From Porphyromonadaceae bacterium (GTDB taxonomy: Bacteria > Bacteroidota > Bacteroidia > Bacteroidales > CAMTPD01): a DNA stretch of 26,738 nt. The stretch is taken from the NCBI GenBank assembly GCA_003447595.1, contig DLYT01000152.1, forward strand, positions 1 to 26,738. Reading direction: 5' to 3'. The notes beneath the pieces are model-generated. The model made no database searches and was not told the DNA's origin. It saw only the letters and a list, made by a program, of their open reading frames with translations. The position numbers and the translations under genes were made by a program. Shown here one piece after another: positions 1 to 7,392 of the stretch. Position 1 is the first letter of the stretch; each line of letters begins with the position of its first letter.

Positions 1-33
1 GGATCGTAAACGGATCGTAAACGGATCGTAAAC
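1..33. repeat. 11-bp tandem repeat, three perfect copies
   Basis: The unit GGATCGTAAAC occurs three times head to tail, starting at the first base of the window, so more copies may lie outside. Each unit contains TAA and 11 is not a multiple of three, so the three copies place a plus-strand stop codon in all three frames (7-9, 18-20, 29-31). It lies directly before a terminator hairpin. Function is unknown; it could be the extreme 3' end of an upstream gene or replication slippage. Confidence 0.85.
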
Positions 34-35
34 GC

Positions 36-69
36 AAAAAGCCTCGGCATTACGATACCGGGGCTTTTT
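36..69. terminator. bidirectional rho-independent terminator
   Basis: A 12-bp stem pairs 36-47 with 58-69 with one T-G wobble around a 10-nt loop. It has five A on the left arm and five T on the right arm, so it can work in both directions. It would serve the minus-strand gene ending at 90 and any plus-strand gene ending left of the window. Confidence 0.8.
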
Positions 70-89
70 GTTTGATATGAGTTGTTCTT

Positions 90-464
90 TTATAGATAGT
101 AGTGTGCCATCACACTTTGCTTTTCGTGTTGCAATAGTTCGAGATATTCCATTGCTTTTGCTACATGCGGCATCACAATAGATCCGCCTGTAAGGCAAGC
201 AATCGAAAATATTTCGGATATCTGCCCTGGGGTAACTCCGTGTTTTAGGCAACGCTCGAGACTCATGCGAATGGAGTCGTCGCTTTTCAACACCAATGAA
301 GCAGTCAAAGCATGCATTGCTTTCTCCCTCACACTCAACACGCCTTCACTCATGGTGGTTTTCTCCAACGTAACAAAGCCTGATAGTGGCTTGGTACTTG
401 CAGAATGTACATGTTTTTTCATCAATTCTCTCGCTTCTCTATACTCCTTTAATTTTTTATTCAT
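90..464 (-). CDS. carboxymuconolactone decarboxylase (CMD) family protein, without CxxC
   Basis: This 124-residue protein has the all-helical CMD/AhpD fold pattern. Residues 45-66 (VREKAMHAL then SDDSIRM) and 72-105 (CLKHGVTPGQISEIFSIA, then GGSIVMPH) match the family's core helices. AhpD-type members carry CxxC followed by His in this segment; here those positions read as Ser61, Ser64 and Ser68, so thiol peroxidase activity is unlikely. The DD-x-IRM wording is closer, from memory, to PcaC-type decarboxylases, but no protocatechuate-pathway gene is nearby, so a decarboxylase role is not supported either. The start is the only ATG giving the complete N-terminal helix. No TAnnTTTG box was found upstream. 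It stands alone on its strand. I would annotate only the family, not an activity. Confidence 0.75.
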   Translation of the reverse strand: MNKKLKEYREARELMKKHVHSASTKPLSGFVTLEKTTMSEGVLSVREKAMHALTASLVLKSDDSIRMSLERCLKHGVTPGQISEIFSIACLTGGSIVMPHVAKAMEYLELLQHEKQSVMAHYYL

Positions 465-700
465 GATAGTACTTAATTATTAAATCACAAACCCACGTCT
501 TAATACATTAATAAACTGAAACTATTAAATTAGAAACAACTCTTATATTTTACAACATAGTCTGATTAATAATTGTTGCCGCTTTTTTAATGCTACTAAA
601 CACATTTTGCACCGATTCTTAATGATAACGCATCTGCCTTGACTTCTTTTAAAATATTATACCTACCGAAGCCTGCTATCTGTCGGAGAAATACCATTTT
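465..700. other. AT-rich divergent intergenic region
   Basis: About 240 nt between the CMD gene (minus) and the GH92 promoter (plus). It is strongly AT-rich with stop codons throughout. I see no RNA gene, no convincing hairpin and no exact promoter box on the minus strand. An open frame runs from 639 into the GH92 gene, but it starts upstream of that gene's promoter and is probably not translated. Confidence 0.5.
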
Positions 701-706
701 ATTTAT

Positions 707-714
707 TATATTTG
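707..714 (+). promoter_or_regulatory. Bacteroidetes -7 promoter box for the GH92 gene
   Basis: TATATTTG matches the Bacteroidetes -7 consensus TAnnTTTG exactly. Transcription would begin near 721. That places the upstream ATG-like starts of the frame outside the transcript and supports translation from 756 or 759. I see no clear TTTG at the -33 position. Confidence 0.5.
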
Positions 715-755
715 TACATACAATGAAGATGCAATTAACAAACCCTGATCATATA

Positions 756-3014
756 ATGATGCACAAATCTAAACTCTTCGGTTTGATGGCTACAATCGCT
801 CTTGCGAGTTGTGCTTCTCAGGCTGATCAACAATTTTCAAAGACTGATTATGTAGATCCGTTTATCGGAACAGGTTTTCACGGACACACGTTTCCGGGAC
901 CTACAATGCCGTTTGGTATGGTTCAGCTTAGCCCCGACACGCATATCATGGGTTGGGATGCTAGTAGCGGTTATCACTATGGCGACTCATTGATTTATGC
1001 TTTCTCGCATACACACCTTAGCGGTACCGGTATCGGCGACTTGGGTGATGTGGCTCTTTTGCCTTACTCGGGTGCGGGTGAAGTGAAGCCGGTAGGTGCT
1101 TTTGACAAATCGTCTGAAGTGGCTAAACCGGGATATTACAAAGTGGATTTGAAAAACTACGGTGTTAAGGCTGAACTTACGGCTACAAACCGTGTAGGTT
1201 TTCACCGATATACATACAACAATCCTGCGGAGAGACGTGTAATGCTTGACTTGGGTCACGTGTTGCAGCCTAACTGGGGACACAAAATTCTTGAAAATCA
1301 CATCAACGTAGAAAACAACCAAACCATTTCGGGTACGGCTGTTACACAAGGTTGGGCTCACCGCCAAACGGTTTCGTACCGTATCGAGTTTGCGGAGCCT
1401 TTCGACTCGTTGAAGCTTTATAAAAATGGTGTAGAAGAAGTGGCCAACTTGCCGCTTATCGAAACCAGCGATGCCGACTTGAAACTGCACATGAAGTTTC
1501 CTAACTCGGATCAACCGGTGCTTGTAAAAGTGGCGATCTCTCCTATCGATGAGGCCGGTGCTGCTAAAAACATGCGCGAAGAGGTGATCCACTGGGAGTT
1601 TGACCGATTGGCTGCGGATGCGCAACACCAATGGGAGCACTCGTTGAACAAGATTCAGATCGAAACAAACGACGAATCGGTTCGTAAGAATTTCTATACG
1701 GCTCTTTACCATACCATGATCGCTCCTAACCAATATCAGGATGTAGACGGTCGTTACATTGGTATGGACAAACAAGTACACACAGCTACAAACGGATATA
1801 CAAACTATACGGTATTCTCATTGTGGGATACATTCCGCACCATGCACCCATTGATGACAATCATCAATCCTGAACAGGCGAAAGCTTGGGGCGAAGTGAT
1901 GGTAAAAGCGTACGACGAGGGTGGTATCATGCCACGCTGGCCTTTGTATGCCAACTATACGGGTTGTATGGTAGGCTATCCTGCGGTATCGTTGCTTGCC
2001 GATCTTGCTGCCAAAGATATGGCTCCGGCTAATCTTGACAAATGGGTAGAGGCTTCACAACAAACTGCGATCTATCGTCCGGATATGGTTGAAAAACTAA
2101 AAGGAACGAGAGAGGTAGACATCATGACGATGCATCCGTATTACAAAGAGAAGTATGGTTTTGTTCCTGCCGACTCGATTGCGGAGTCTGTATCATGGGG
2201 TCTTGAAATGGCTTACTACGACTGGTGTGTGGCTCAGCTTGCAAAGGCTGCGGGTAACACTGCTGTTGCGGATGAGTTTAGCAAAAAAGGTGACTACTGG
2301 AAACGTTACTTCGATCCGTCTACCGGCTTTATGCGTGGTGTGATGGGTGATGGTTCGTTCCGCGAACCTTTTAATCCTCGCTACTCTGCTCACATGAAGA
2401 GCGACTATGTAGAGGGTAACGCATTCCAATGGAGCTACTTTGTTCCTCACGATGTAAACGGCATGATCGAACTTCACGGTGGTAAAAACAAGTTTGAAGC
2501 TGCGCTGGATACGTTGTTTACAACTTCTTCTCACATCGACGGTGAAGAGGCTTCGGCAGATATCACAGGTTTGATTGGTCAATATGCTCACGGTAACGAG
2601 CCTAGCCACCACATGGCTTACTTGTACAACTGGACAGATGCTCCATACAAAGCGCAAGAGCGTTTGGATCAGATCATGAAAGATTTCTACTTGAACGAGC
2701 CTGCGGGTATCATCGGCAACGAAGACTGTGGTCAGATGTCGGCTTGGTACGTGATGAGCGCACTTGGTTTCTATCAGGTTTGTCCGGGTGAAGCAGTTTA
2801 CACAATCGGTCGCCCAATGGTAGACAGAGCTGTGATTCCTGTGGCTGATGGTAAGAAACAATTCGAAATCATTGTACACGACAATAGTCCGGAAAACTTG
2901 TATGTAAAAGAGGTGAAGTTGAATGGCAAAACGCTGGACACTCCGTTCTTTACACACAAAGACATTGTTGAAGGTGGCAAACTAGAGTTCTTCATGAGCC
3001 CTACACACAACTAA
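756..3014 (+). CDS. GH92 alpha-mannosidase, lipoprotein
   Basis: An exo-acting alpha-mannosidase (calcium-dependent inverting family GH92), predicted to be lipid-anchored and to trim mannose from N-glycan-type or other mannosides. From 756 the protein has 752 residues. A lipoprotein signal ends at Cys19 (lipobox LASC). The N-terminal domain carries the family signature YVDPFIGTG, then FPGPTMPFGM and SHTHLSGTG. The catalytic (alpha/alpha)6 domain follows. Its likely general acid is Glu553 (VEGNAFQW), and the GNEDCGQMSAWY segment holds the likely base Asp657. Length is normal for the family. The frame is open back to 639, but the promoter box at 707-714 and the signal peptide argue for 756 (or the adjacent ATG at 759). 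No SusC/SusD genes or other GH92 copies flank it, so it is a stand-alone enzyme. Exact linkage specificity (alpha-1,2, -1,3, -1,4 or -1,6) cannot be read from the sequence. Confidence 0.93.
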   Translation: MMHKSKLFGLMATIALASCASQADQQFSKTDYVDPFIGTGFHGHTFPGPTMPFGMVQLSPDTHIMGWDASSGYHYGDSLIYAFSHTHLSGTGIGDLGDVALLPYSGAGEVKPVGAFDKSSEVAKPGYYKVDLKNYGVKAELTATNRVGFHRYTYNNPAERRVMLDLGHVLQPNWGHKILENHINVENNQTISGTAVTQGWAHRQTVSYRIEFAEPFDSLKLYKNGVEEVANLPLIETSDADLKLHMKFPNSDQPVLVKVAISPIDEAGAAKNMREEVIHWEFDRLAADAQHQWEHSLNKIQIETNDESVRKNFYTALYHTMIAPNQYQDVDGRYIGMDKQVHTATNGYTNYTVFSLWDTFRTMHPLMTIINPEQAKAWGEVMVKAYDEGGIMPRWPLYANYTGCMVGYPAVSLLADLAAKDMAPANLDKWVEASQQTAIYRPDMVEKLKGTREVDIMTMHPYYKEKYGFVPADSIAESVSWGLEMAYYDWCVAQLAKAAGNTAVADEFSKKGDYWKRYFDPSTGFMRGVMGDGSFREPFNPRYSAHMKSDYVEGNAFQWSYFVPHDVNGMIELHGGKNKFEAALDTLFTTSSHIDGEEASADITGLIGQYAHGNEPSHHMAYLYNWTDAPYKAQERLDQIMKDFYLNEPAGIIGNEDCGQMSAWYVMSALGFYQVCPGEAVYTIGRPMVDRAVIPVADGKKQFEIIVHDNSPENLYVKEVKLNGKTLDTPFFTHKDIVEGGKLEFFMSPTHN

Positions 3015-3041
3015 TAATAGAATTAGAGTTTATACTATAAT

Positions 3042-3078
3042 AAAACGCCTGTGGTCTGAGTAGATCACAGGCGTTTTT
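3042..3078 (+). terminator. rho-independent terminator after the GH92 gene
   Basis: A 16-bp stem pairs 3042-3057 with 3062-3077 with one G-T wobble and a GAGT tetraloop, ending in a T run. The A-rich left arm may also let it stop minus-strand transcripts from the oxidoreductase gene ending at 3154. Confidence 0.85.
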
Positions 3079-3153
3079 GTTTAAAAACCCATTTTATAAT
3101 ATCTGTAATGTACGAATGAACGTTTTATTATTCACTAGCAACATCTCTGCTAT

Positions 3154-4167
3154 TTACCAGCCTTCGAGTACGATCTTACCGCGAACGGTGTGCTGCTTGA
3201 TGTGTTCGAATGCTCGATGTACGTTTTCGGCACAGATGGGATAAAGGCATTCGCTCATGGTGGTTTTGATTTTCCCTTCGTCTACGAGCTGCGCTACTTC
3301 TTGCAGGATGTTGTGTTGCTTGATCATGTTGGGCAACTGAAACAGGGATCGGGTAAACATGTATTCCCAGTTGATCTGAATGCTTTTCTGCTTGAGCAAA
3401 CGGATATCGAGCAATTCGGGATCGTCGATAAGTCCGAAGTGCCCTTCGGGTGCAATCACCTTGGCTATTTCCTCAAAATGCTGATCGGTGTGGGTAAGAC
3501 TGACTACATAGTCGGCATACGGAATACCGAGTGCTTTCACCCCTTCACTCAACGGCTGATTGTAGTCGATGACATGATCGACACCGAAGTTGAGCAACCA
3601 TTGCTTGGAGGCTTCGCTTCCGGCTGTAGCAATTACGGTGCATGCGGTTTTGTGCTTTAAGAGTTGTACCATAACCGACCCTACTCCTCCGGCTGCTCCG
3701 ATTACCAATACGGTTTTTCCTTTCGAATCGTCTCCTTGAGGTACATGCATGCGGTCAAACAACAGTTCCCACGCTGTGAGTGAGGTGAGCGGCAATGCTG
3801 CTGCTTGGGCAAACGAAAGGGTGGTTGGCTTGTGTGCGACCAATCGCTGATCGGCCAGGTGAAACTTTTCGAAACTTCCCGGACGGGTAATGTCGCCGGC
3901 ACACCAAACTTCGTCTTCGGGCTTAAACATCGTTACCTTATCTCCTACGGCTACCACTACTCCGGCTGCGTCGTAACCGAGCACTTTGTATTCATCTCCT
4001 TGAGGAACGATTTTTTTCCATACCTTTTTATCTACAGGATTTACCGATACGGCTTTTACTTCGATCAGGATGTCGTATCCTTCGGGTTTGGGTAGCGGCT
4101 GCTTGATGTTTTCGAGTTTGTTACTCTCTCCGGTCTCTACATTTCGTCTGTATGCTATTGCTCTCAT
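3154..4167 (-). CDS. zinc-independent MDR alcohol dehydrogenase / quinone oxidoreductase family
   Basis: A medium-chain dehydrogenase/reductase of 337 residues, predicted to be cytosolic and to use NADPH to reduce a quinone- or enone-type substrate. A GroES-like domain (about 1-130) carries NPVD at 43-46 and GYDAAGVV from 65. A Rossmann domain has the nucleotide-binding motif GAAGGVGS at 157-164. The C-terminal substrate domain ends in VRGKIVLEGW. The cysteine/histidine zinc ligands of classical alcohol dehydrogenases are absent, as in the zinc-independent quinone-reductase branch. I chose the ATG at 4165-4167 because MRAIAYRRN is the usual family N-terminus; a start at 4203 would add 12 atypical residues. 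The gene is divergent from the xanthine operon. The physiological substrate is not known. Confidence 0.85.
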   Translation of the reverse strand: MRAIAYRRNVETGESNKLENIKQPLPKPEGYDILIEVKAVSVNPVDKKVWKKIVPQGDEYKVLGYDAAGVVVAVGDKVTMFKPEDEVWCAGDITRPGSFEKFHLADQRLVAHKPTTLSFAQAAALPLTSLTAWELLFDRMHVPQGDDSKGKTVLVIGAAGGVGSVMVQLLKHKTACTVIATAGSEASKQWLLNFGVDHVIDYNQPLSEGVKALGIPYADYVVSLTHTDQHFEEIAKVIAPEGHFGLIDDPELLDIRLLKQKSIQINWEYMFTRSLFQLPNMIKQHNILQEVAQLVDEGKIKTTMSECLYPICAENVHRAFEHIKQHTVRGKIVLEGW

Positions 4168-4343
4168 AGTTTTTTGATTGATTCTTTTTTTATAACAGCA
4201 CAACCGAGAATAGTGTTGCTTCTCCTTTCATACTAAATTCATTAGGCATTGCTTTTTTTTTGATGCCGAGGGCTTGTTGGCGCTCTCGGTGATTTTCTAT
4301 TCGAAATAAAATCTAAATACTCGGAATAAAGCGCGAAATATAT
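4168..4343. other. divergent intergenic region with inverted repeat
   Basis: Contains a T run (about 4251-4259) followed by an inverted repeat pairing CCGAGGGC (4266-4273) with GCTCTCGG (4282-4289), one G-T wobble, 8-nt loop. On neither strand is the stem directly followed by a good T run, so a simple terminator is unlikely. It sits in the leader or promoter zone of the minus-strand oxidoreductase gene. No RNA gene is visible. Confidence 0.4.
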
Positions 4344-4351
4344 TACTTTTG
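4344..4351 (+). promoter_or_regulatory. -7 promoter box of the xanthine operon
   Basis: TACTTTTG matches TAnnTTTG exactly. Transcription would start near 4358, leaving a leader of only about 47 nt before the permease ATG. That is too short for a purine riboswitch aptamer. No clear -33 TTTG is present. Confidence 0.5.
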
Positions 4352-4404
4352 CGGCTTGTTTATCATCACTTCGAGAGAAGCTCAATTAATAACTGATTCA
4401 ATAA

Positions 4405-5733
4405 ATGACAAACAACAACACTACTTCAACGCAACTAATTTACGGTGTAGAGGATCGTCCACCCGTAAGAGAGGCAATCTTTGCCGCTGTACAGCATCTT
4501 TTGGCAATCTTTGTCGCCATTATTACGCCGCCTTTAATTATCGCAGGAGCTCTTAAGCTTGATCTTGAAACGACGGGATTCCTTGTTTCAATGGCATTGT
4601 TTGCGTCCGGTATTTCAACGTTTGTCCAATGTAGAAAATTTGGACCGGTTGGGGCCGGGCTTTTGTGTATTCAAGGGACTAGCTTTTCCTTTATCGGCCC
4701 TATTATTAATGCTGGTTTTGCCGGTGGTTTGCCTCTGATTTTCGGAGCTTGTATCGCTGCTTCATCGGTAGAAATCGTTATCAGCCAGGTATTGCGTGTA
4801 GCGCGCAAATTGATCACTCCGCTTGTAGCCGGAACGGTAGTAAGTATGATTGGTCTGAGCCTTATCAAAGTAGGCCTTACGGCTTGTGGCGGTGGCTTTG
4901 GCGCTATGGAAAACGGAACCTTTGGCTCGGTGCAAAACTTGGCTCTTTCGGGAGGTGTACTTGTACTTATCGTACTGCTCAACCTTTGCAAAAACAAATA
5001 CCTGCGTATGAGCTCGATCTTTATCGGTATTCTGGTAGGTTTTGCTGCTTCGTACTTTATGGGAATGGTAGATTTTAGCGCTATCCAAAATCTTCCGAAG
5101 TTTAATGTTCCTGTTCCTTTTAAGTATGGTATCGACTTTAGCTGGTCGGCATTTATTTCAATCGGTCTTGTGTACCTGGTTACAGCTGTAGAAGCTACAG
5201 GTGATATCACAGCCAATTCGTTGGTTACGGGTCTTCCTATCGAAGGCGAACAGTATCGCAAACGCCTGTCGGGCGGTATCCTTGGTGATGGTCTTAACTC
5301 GGCTATTTGCGGTATGTTTAACTCATTCCCGAATTCTATTTTCTCTCAAAATAATGGTCTTATTCAACTTACCGGCGTAGGTAGCCGTTATATTGGATAT
5401 TACATTGCCGGATTCTTGATCTTGTTGGGTATGTTCCCAATCGTTGGTGGGGTATTCTCTTTGTTGCCCGAACCTGTGCTAGGTGGTGCTACACTGCTTA
5501 TGTTTGGTACGGTGGCTGCTGCGGGTATTCGTATCATCGCTTCTCAAAAGATCGATCACCGTGCTACGTTGATCTTATCGATCAGCTTGGGTCTTGGTTT
5601 GGGTGTGGAACTTGTTCCTTCTATCTTGGATCAACTTCCTGCTGCGATCAAAGGAATCTTCTCATCGGGTATCACAACCGGTGGTCTTACGGCAATTGTA
5701 ACCAATCTTCTTTTGGCTAAAAAAGAAGATTAA
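4405..5733 (+). CDS. NCS2-family xanthine (xanthine/uracil) permease
   Basis: An inner-membrane nucleobase:proton symporter of 442 residues, usual length for the NCS2/NAT family, with about 14 hydrophobic segments. Family landmarks are visible: His31 in AVQHLLAIF of the first span, QGTSFSF at 90-96, Glu263 in VEATGD (equivalent to the substrate-binding Glu of span 8), and the NAT signature QNNGLIQLTGVGSR from 315, which contributes binding residues in span 10. The xpt gene starts 35 nt downstream on the same strand, which makes xanthine the most likely cargo; guanine or uric acid cannot be excluded from sequence. The start follows the promoter box at 4344-4351 and gives the usual short polar N-terminus. 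Confidence 0.92.
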   Translation: MTNNNTTSTQLIYGVEDRPPVREAIFAAVQHLLAIFVAIITPPLIIAGALKLDLETTGFLVSMALFASGISTFVQCRKFGPVGAGLLCIQGTSFSFIGPIINAGFAGGLPLIFGACIAASSVEIVISQVLRVARKLITPLVAGTVVSMIGLSLIKVGLTACGGGFGAMENGTFGSVQNLALSGGVLVLIVLLNLCKNKYLRMSSIFIGILVGFAASYFMGMVDFSAIQNLPKFNVPVPFKYGIDFSWSAFISIGLVYLVTAVEATGDITANSLVTGLPIEGEQYRKRLSGGILGDGLNSAICGMFNSFPNSIFSQNNGLIQLTGVGSRYIGYYIAGFLILLGMFPIVGGVFSLLPEPVLGGATLLMFGTVAAAGIRIIASQKIDHRATLILSISLGLGLGVELVPSILDQLPAAIKGIFSSGITTGGLTAIVTNLLLAKKED

Positions 5734-5768
5734 TCATTCCTATACGTAATATATACTAAGAATATTAT

Positions 5769-6335
5769 ATGGAACTACTAAAGAAAAGAATCATGGAAGA
5801 CGGTAAATGTTTTCCAGGAGGTATCCTTAAGGTAGATAGTTTTATCAACCATCAGATGGATCCAATGCTGATGAAGAGCATGGCCGAAGAATTTGCGCGC
5901 CGTTTTGCTAGTGCTGAAATCACGAAAATCATTACGATCGAAGCCAGTGGTATTGCTCCGGCTATTATGCTTGGGTATATCCTTCAGTTGCCGGTTGTTT
6001 TTGTGAAAAAGAAAACACCGAAAACGATGGAAAACATGCTTACATCACAGGTATATTCGTTTACGAAAGACAGAGTATATGATGTGTGCTTGAGCAGCGA
6101 TTTCTTATCTTCGGAAGACAAAGTTCTTTTCATTGATGATTTTCTTGCCAATGGTAATGCCGCTAAAGGCGTATTTGGCTTGATCGAACAAGCGGGTGCT
6201 CATCTTGTAGGAGCCGGCTTCTTGATTGAGAAAAGTTTTCAAAACGGAGGCAAGATGCTTCGCGACATGGGTGTGTGGGTAGAGTCATTGGCTATTGTTG
6301 ATGATTTGTCTGACTGCAAAATCGTGCTTCGTTAA
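5769..6335 (+). CDS. xpt: xanthine phosphoribosyltransferase
   Basis: A 188-residue cytosolic enzyme that joins xanthine to PRPP to make XMP in purine salvage. It follows the Bacillus subtilis Xpt pattern closely: LKVDSFINHQMDP near the N-terminus, TIEASGIAPA at 56-65, and the PRPP-binding loop VLFIDDFLANGNAAKG at 119-134. A C-terminal IEKSF segment is also shared. Length is close to the roughly 194 residues of B. subtilis Xpt. It sits 35 nt behind the NCS2 permease and is followed by a strong terminator, so the two form a two-gene operon for uptake and capture of xanthine. Confidence 0.95.
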   Translation: MELLKKRIMEDGKCFPGGILKVDSFINHQMDPMLMKSMAEEFARRFASAEITKIITIEASGIAPAIMLGYILQLPVVFVKKKTPKTMENMLTSQVYSFTKDRVYDVCLSSDFLSSEDKVLFIDDFLANGNAAKGVFGLIEQAGAHLVGAGFLIEKSFQNGGKMLRDMGVWVESLAIVDDLSDCKIVLR

Positions 6336-6374
6336 GATCCTGTACTTGTAAGATTCAAACTTTTAGATAAATTT

Positions 6375-6407
6375 GCCCTGTCTGCCTATGTAGACAGGGC
6401 TTTTTTG
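6375..6407 (+). terminator. rho-independent terminator of the xanthine operon
   Basis: A perfect 9-bp GC-rich stem pairs GCCCTGTCT (6375-6383) with AGACAGGGC (6392-6400), followed by six T. Confidence 0.9.
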
Positions 6408-6559
6408 TTGGATTATTTCAAATAACTAAACAATATTAGCATAACCCTTTAGCGAATCATCCCTGCTCATAGAAACACACATACTCTCCGGAGGCAATTA
6501 GCTTCGCGTTGAGTATTATTAACAATTAAAGAATCAATCACAGCTAATACCTAAAACAA

Positions 6560-7372
6560 ATGAGCAAACTATTTTCAGTAAAAGACAAAGTGGTCGTAAT
6601 CACCGGCGGATGCGGCATACTAGGCTCAGACATGGTGCAATACCTTGCCTCGGAAGGAGCCAAACTGGTTGTACTAGATCGCAACAAAGAACGTGGCGAC
6701 GAACTTATCGATCGAGTGAAATCGAACGGTGGTGAGGCGCTTTTCCTTGAGACTGATGTATTGAACAAAGAAATCCTCGAACAAAATAAAACTGAGATCC
6801 TTGCGGCATACGGTACCATCGATGTATTGATTAATGCTGCCGGAGGAAATATGCCGGGGGCTACCATTGCTCCGGACAAAACCATTTTTGACCTGAATAT
6901 GGGTGATTTCGAAAAGGTGGTCGACTTAAATCTATACGGTACGGTGTTGCCTACGTTGGTATTTGGAAAGGTGATGGCCGAAAAGAAAGAAGGTAGCATC
7001 GTAAATATCTCGTCTGAGTCGGCTCTGCGTCCGCTTACACGTGTGGTAGGATACGGCACTGCGAAAGCGGCGGTGACGAACTTTACCAAATACCTAGCTG
7101 CCGAGATGGCGATTAAGTTTGGATCGGGCATTCGTGTGAACGCGATGGCTCCGGGATTCTTCCTTACCGAGCAAAACCGTACGTTGCTAACCAATCCTGA
7201 CGGCACGTATACCGATCGTGCTCGTACCATCATCGCACATACGCCTGCGGGGCGTTTTGGCGAAGCGGAGGAGCTGTTGGGAACCTTGCAATGGCTCATC
7301 AGCGATGCTTCGAAATTCGTAACCGGAACGGTTACTGTGATCGATGGTGGTTTTGATGCCTTCAGTATTTAA
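6560..7372 (+). CDS. uxuB: SDR-family D-mannonate oxidoreductase (fructuronate reductase)
   Basis: A short-chain dehydrogenase/reductase of 270 residues that probably interconverts D-fructuronate and D-mannonate with NAD(H) in hexuronate catabolism. The cofactor motif TGGCGILG is at 15-22, Asp40 at the end of strand 2 suggests NAD preference, NAAG is at 92-95, and the catalytic Ser/Tyr/Lys are in SSES (about 151-154), Tyr165 and Lys169 (YGTAK). Its specific role is inferred from uxuA, which starts only 20 nt after its stop; Gram-positive and Bacteroidetes loci often use an SDR here instead of the unrelated long-chain UxuB of E. coli. I therefore use the symbol functionally. No exact promoter box was found in the 150 nt upstream. 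Confidence 0.82.
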   Translation: MSKLFSVKDKVVVITGGCGILGSDMVQYLASEGAKLVVLDRNKERGDELIDRVKSNGGEALFLETDVLNKEILEQNKTEILAAYGTIDVLINAAGGNMPGATIAPDKTIFDLNMGDFEKVVDLNLYGTVLPTLVFGKVMAEKKEGSIVNISSESALRPLTRVVGYGTAKAAVTNFTKYLAAEMAIKFGSGIRVNAMAPGFFLTEQNRTLLTNPDGTYTDRARTIIAHTPAGRFGEAEELLGTLQWLISDASKFVTGTVTVIDGGFDAFSI

Positions 7373-7392
7373 TCTTTAGAATTAAGTGTGAT

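Noticed and set aside
639..755. N-terminal extension of the GH92 frame by 39 codons
   Set aside because: It begins upstream of the -7 promoter box at 707-714 and would place an odd hydrophobic stretch before a clean lipoprotein signal at 756/759.
987..1781. 264-codon open frame on the minus strand inside the GH92 gene
   Set aside because: Composition (many Arg, Val, His, Leu; no known motif) is that of an antisense shadow of a strongly coding gene. The similar 254-codon frame at 2193-2957 was dropped for the same reason.
4352..4404. Purine riboswitch upstream of the xanthine permease
   Set aside because: The predicted leader is about 47 nt with only a 4-bp hairpin (4369-4380). It is too short for the aptamer and lacks its conserved core.
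6481..6516. Hairpin ATACTC/GAGTAT with internal CTCCGGAG palindrome upstream of the mannonate operon
   Set aside because: The outer stem is only 6 bp with a poorly paired interior and no T run; could be chance. Kept only as a note.
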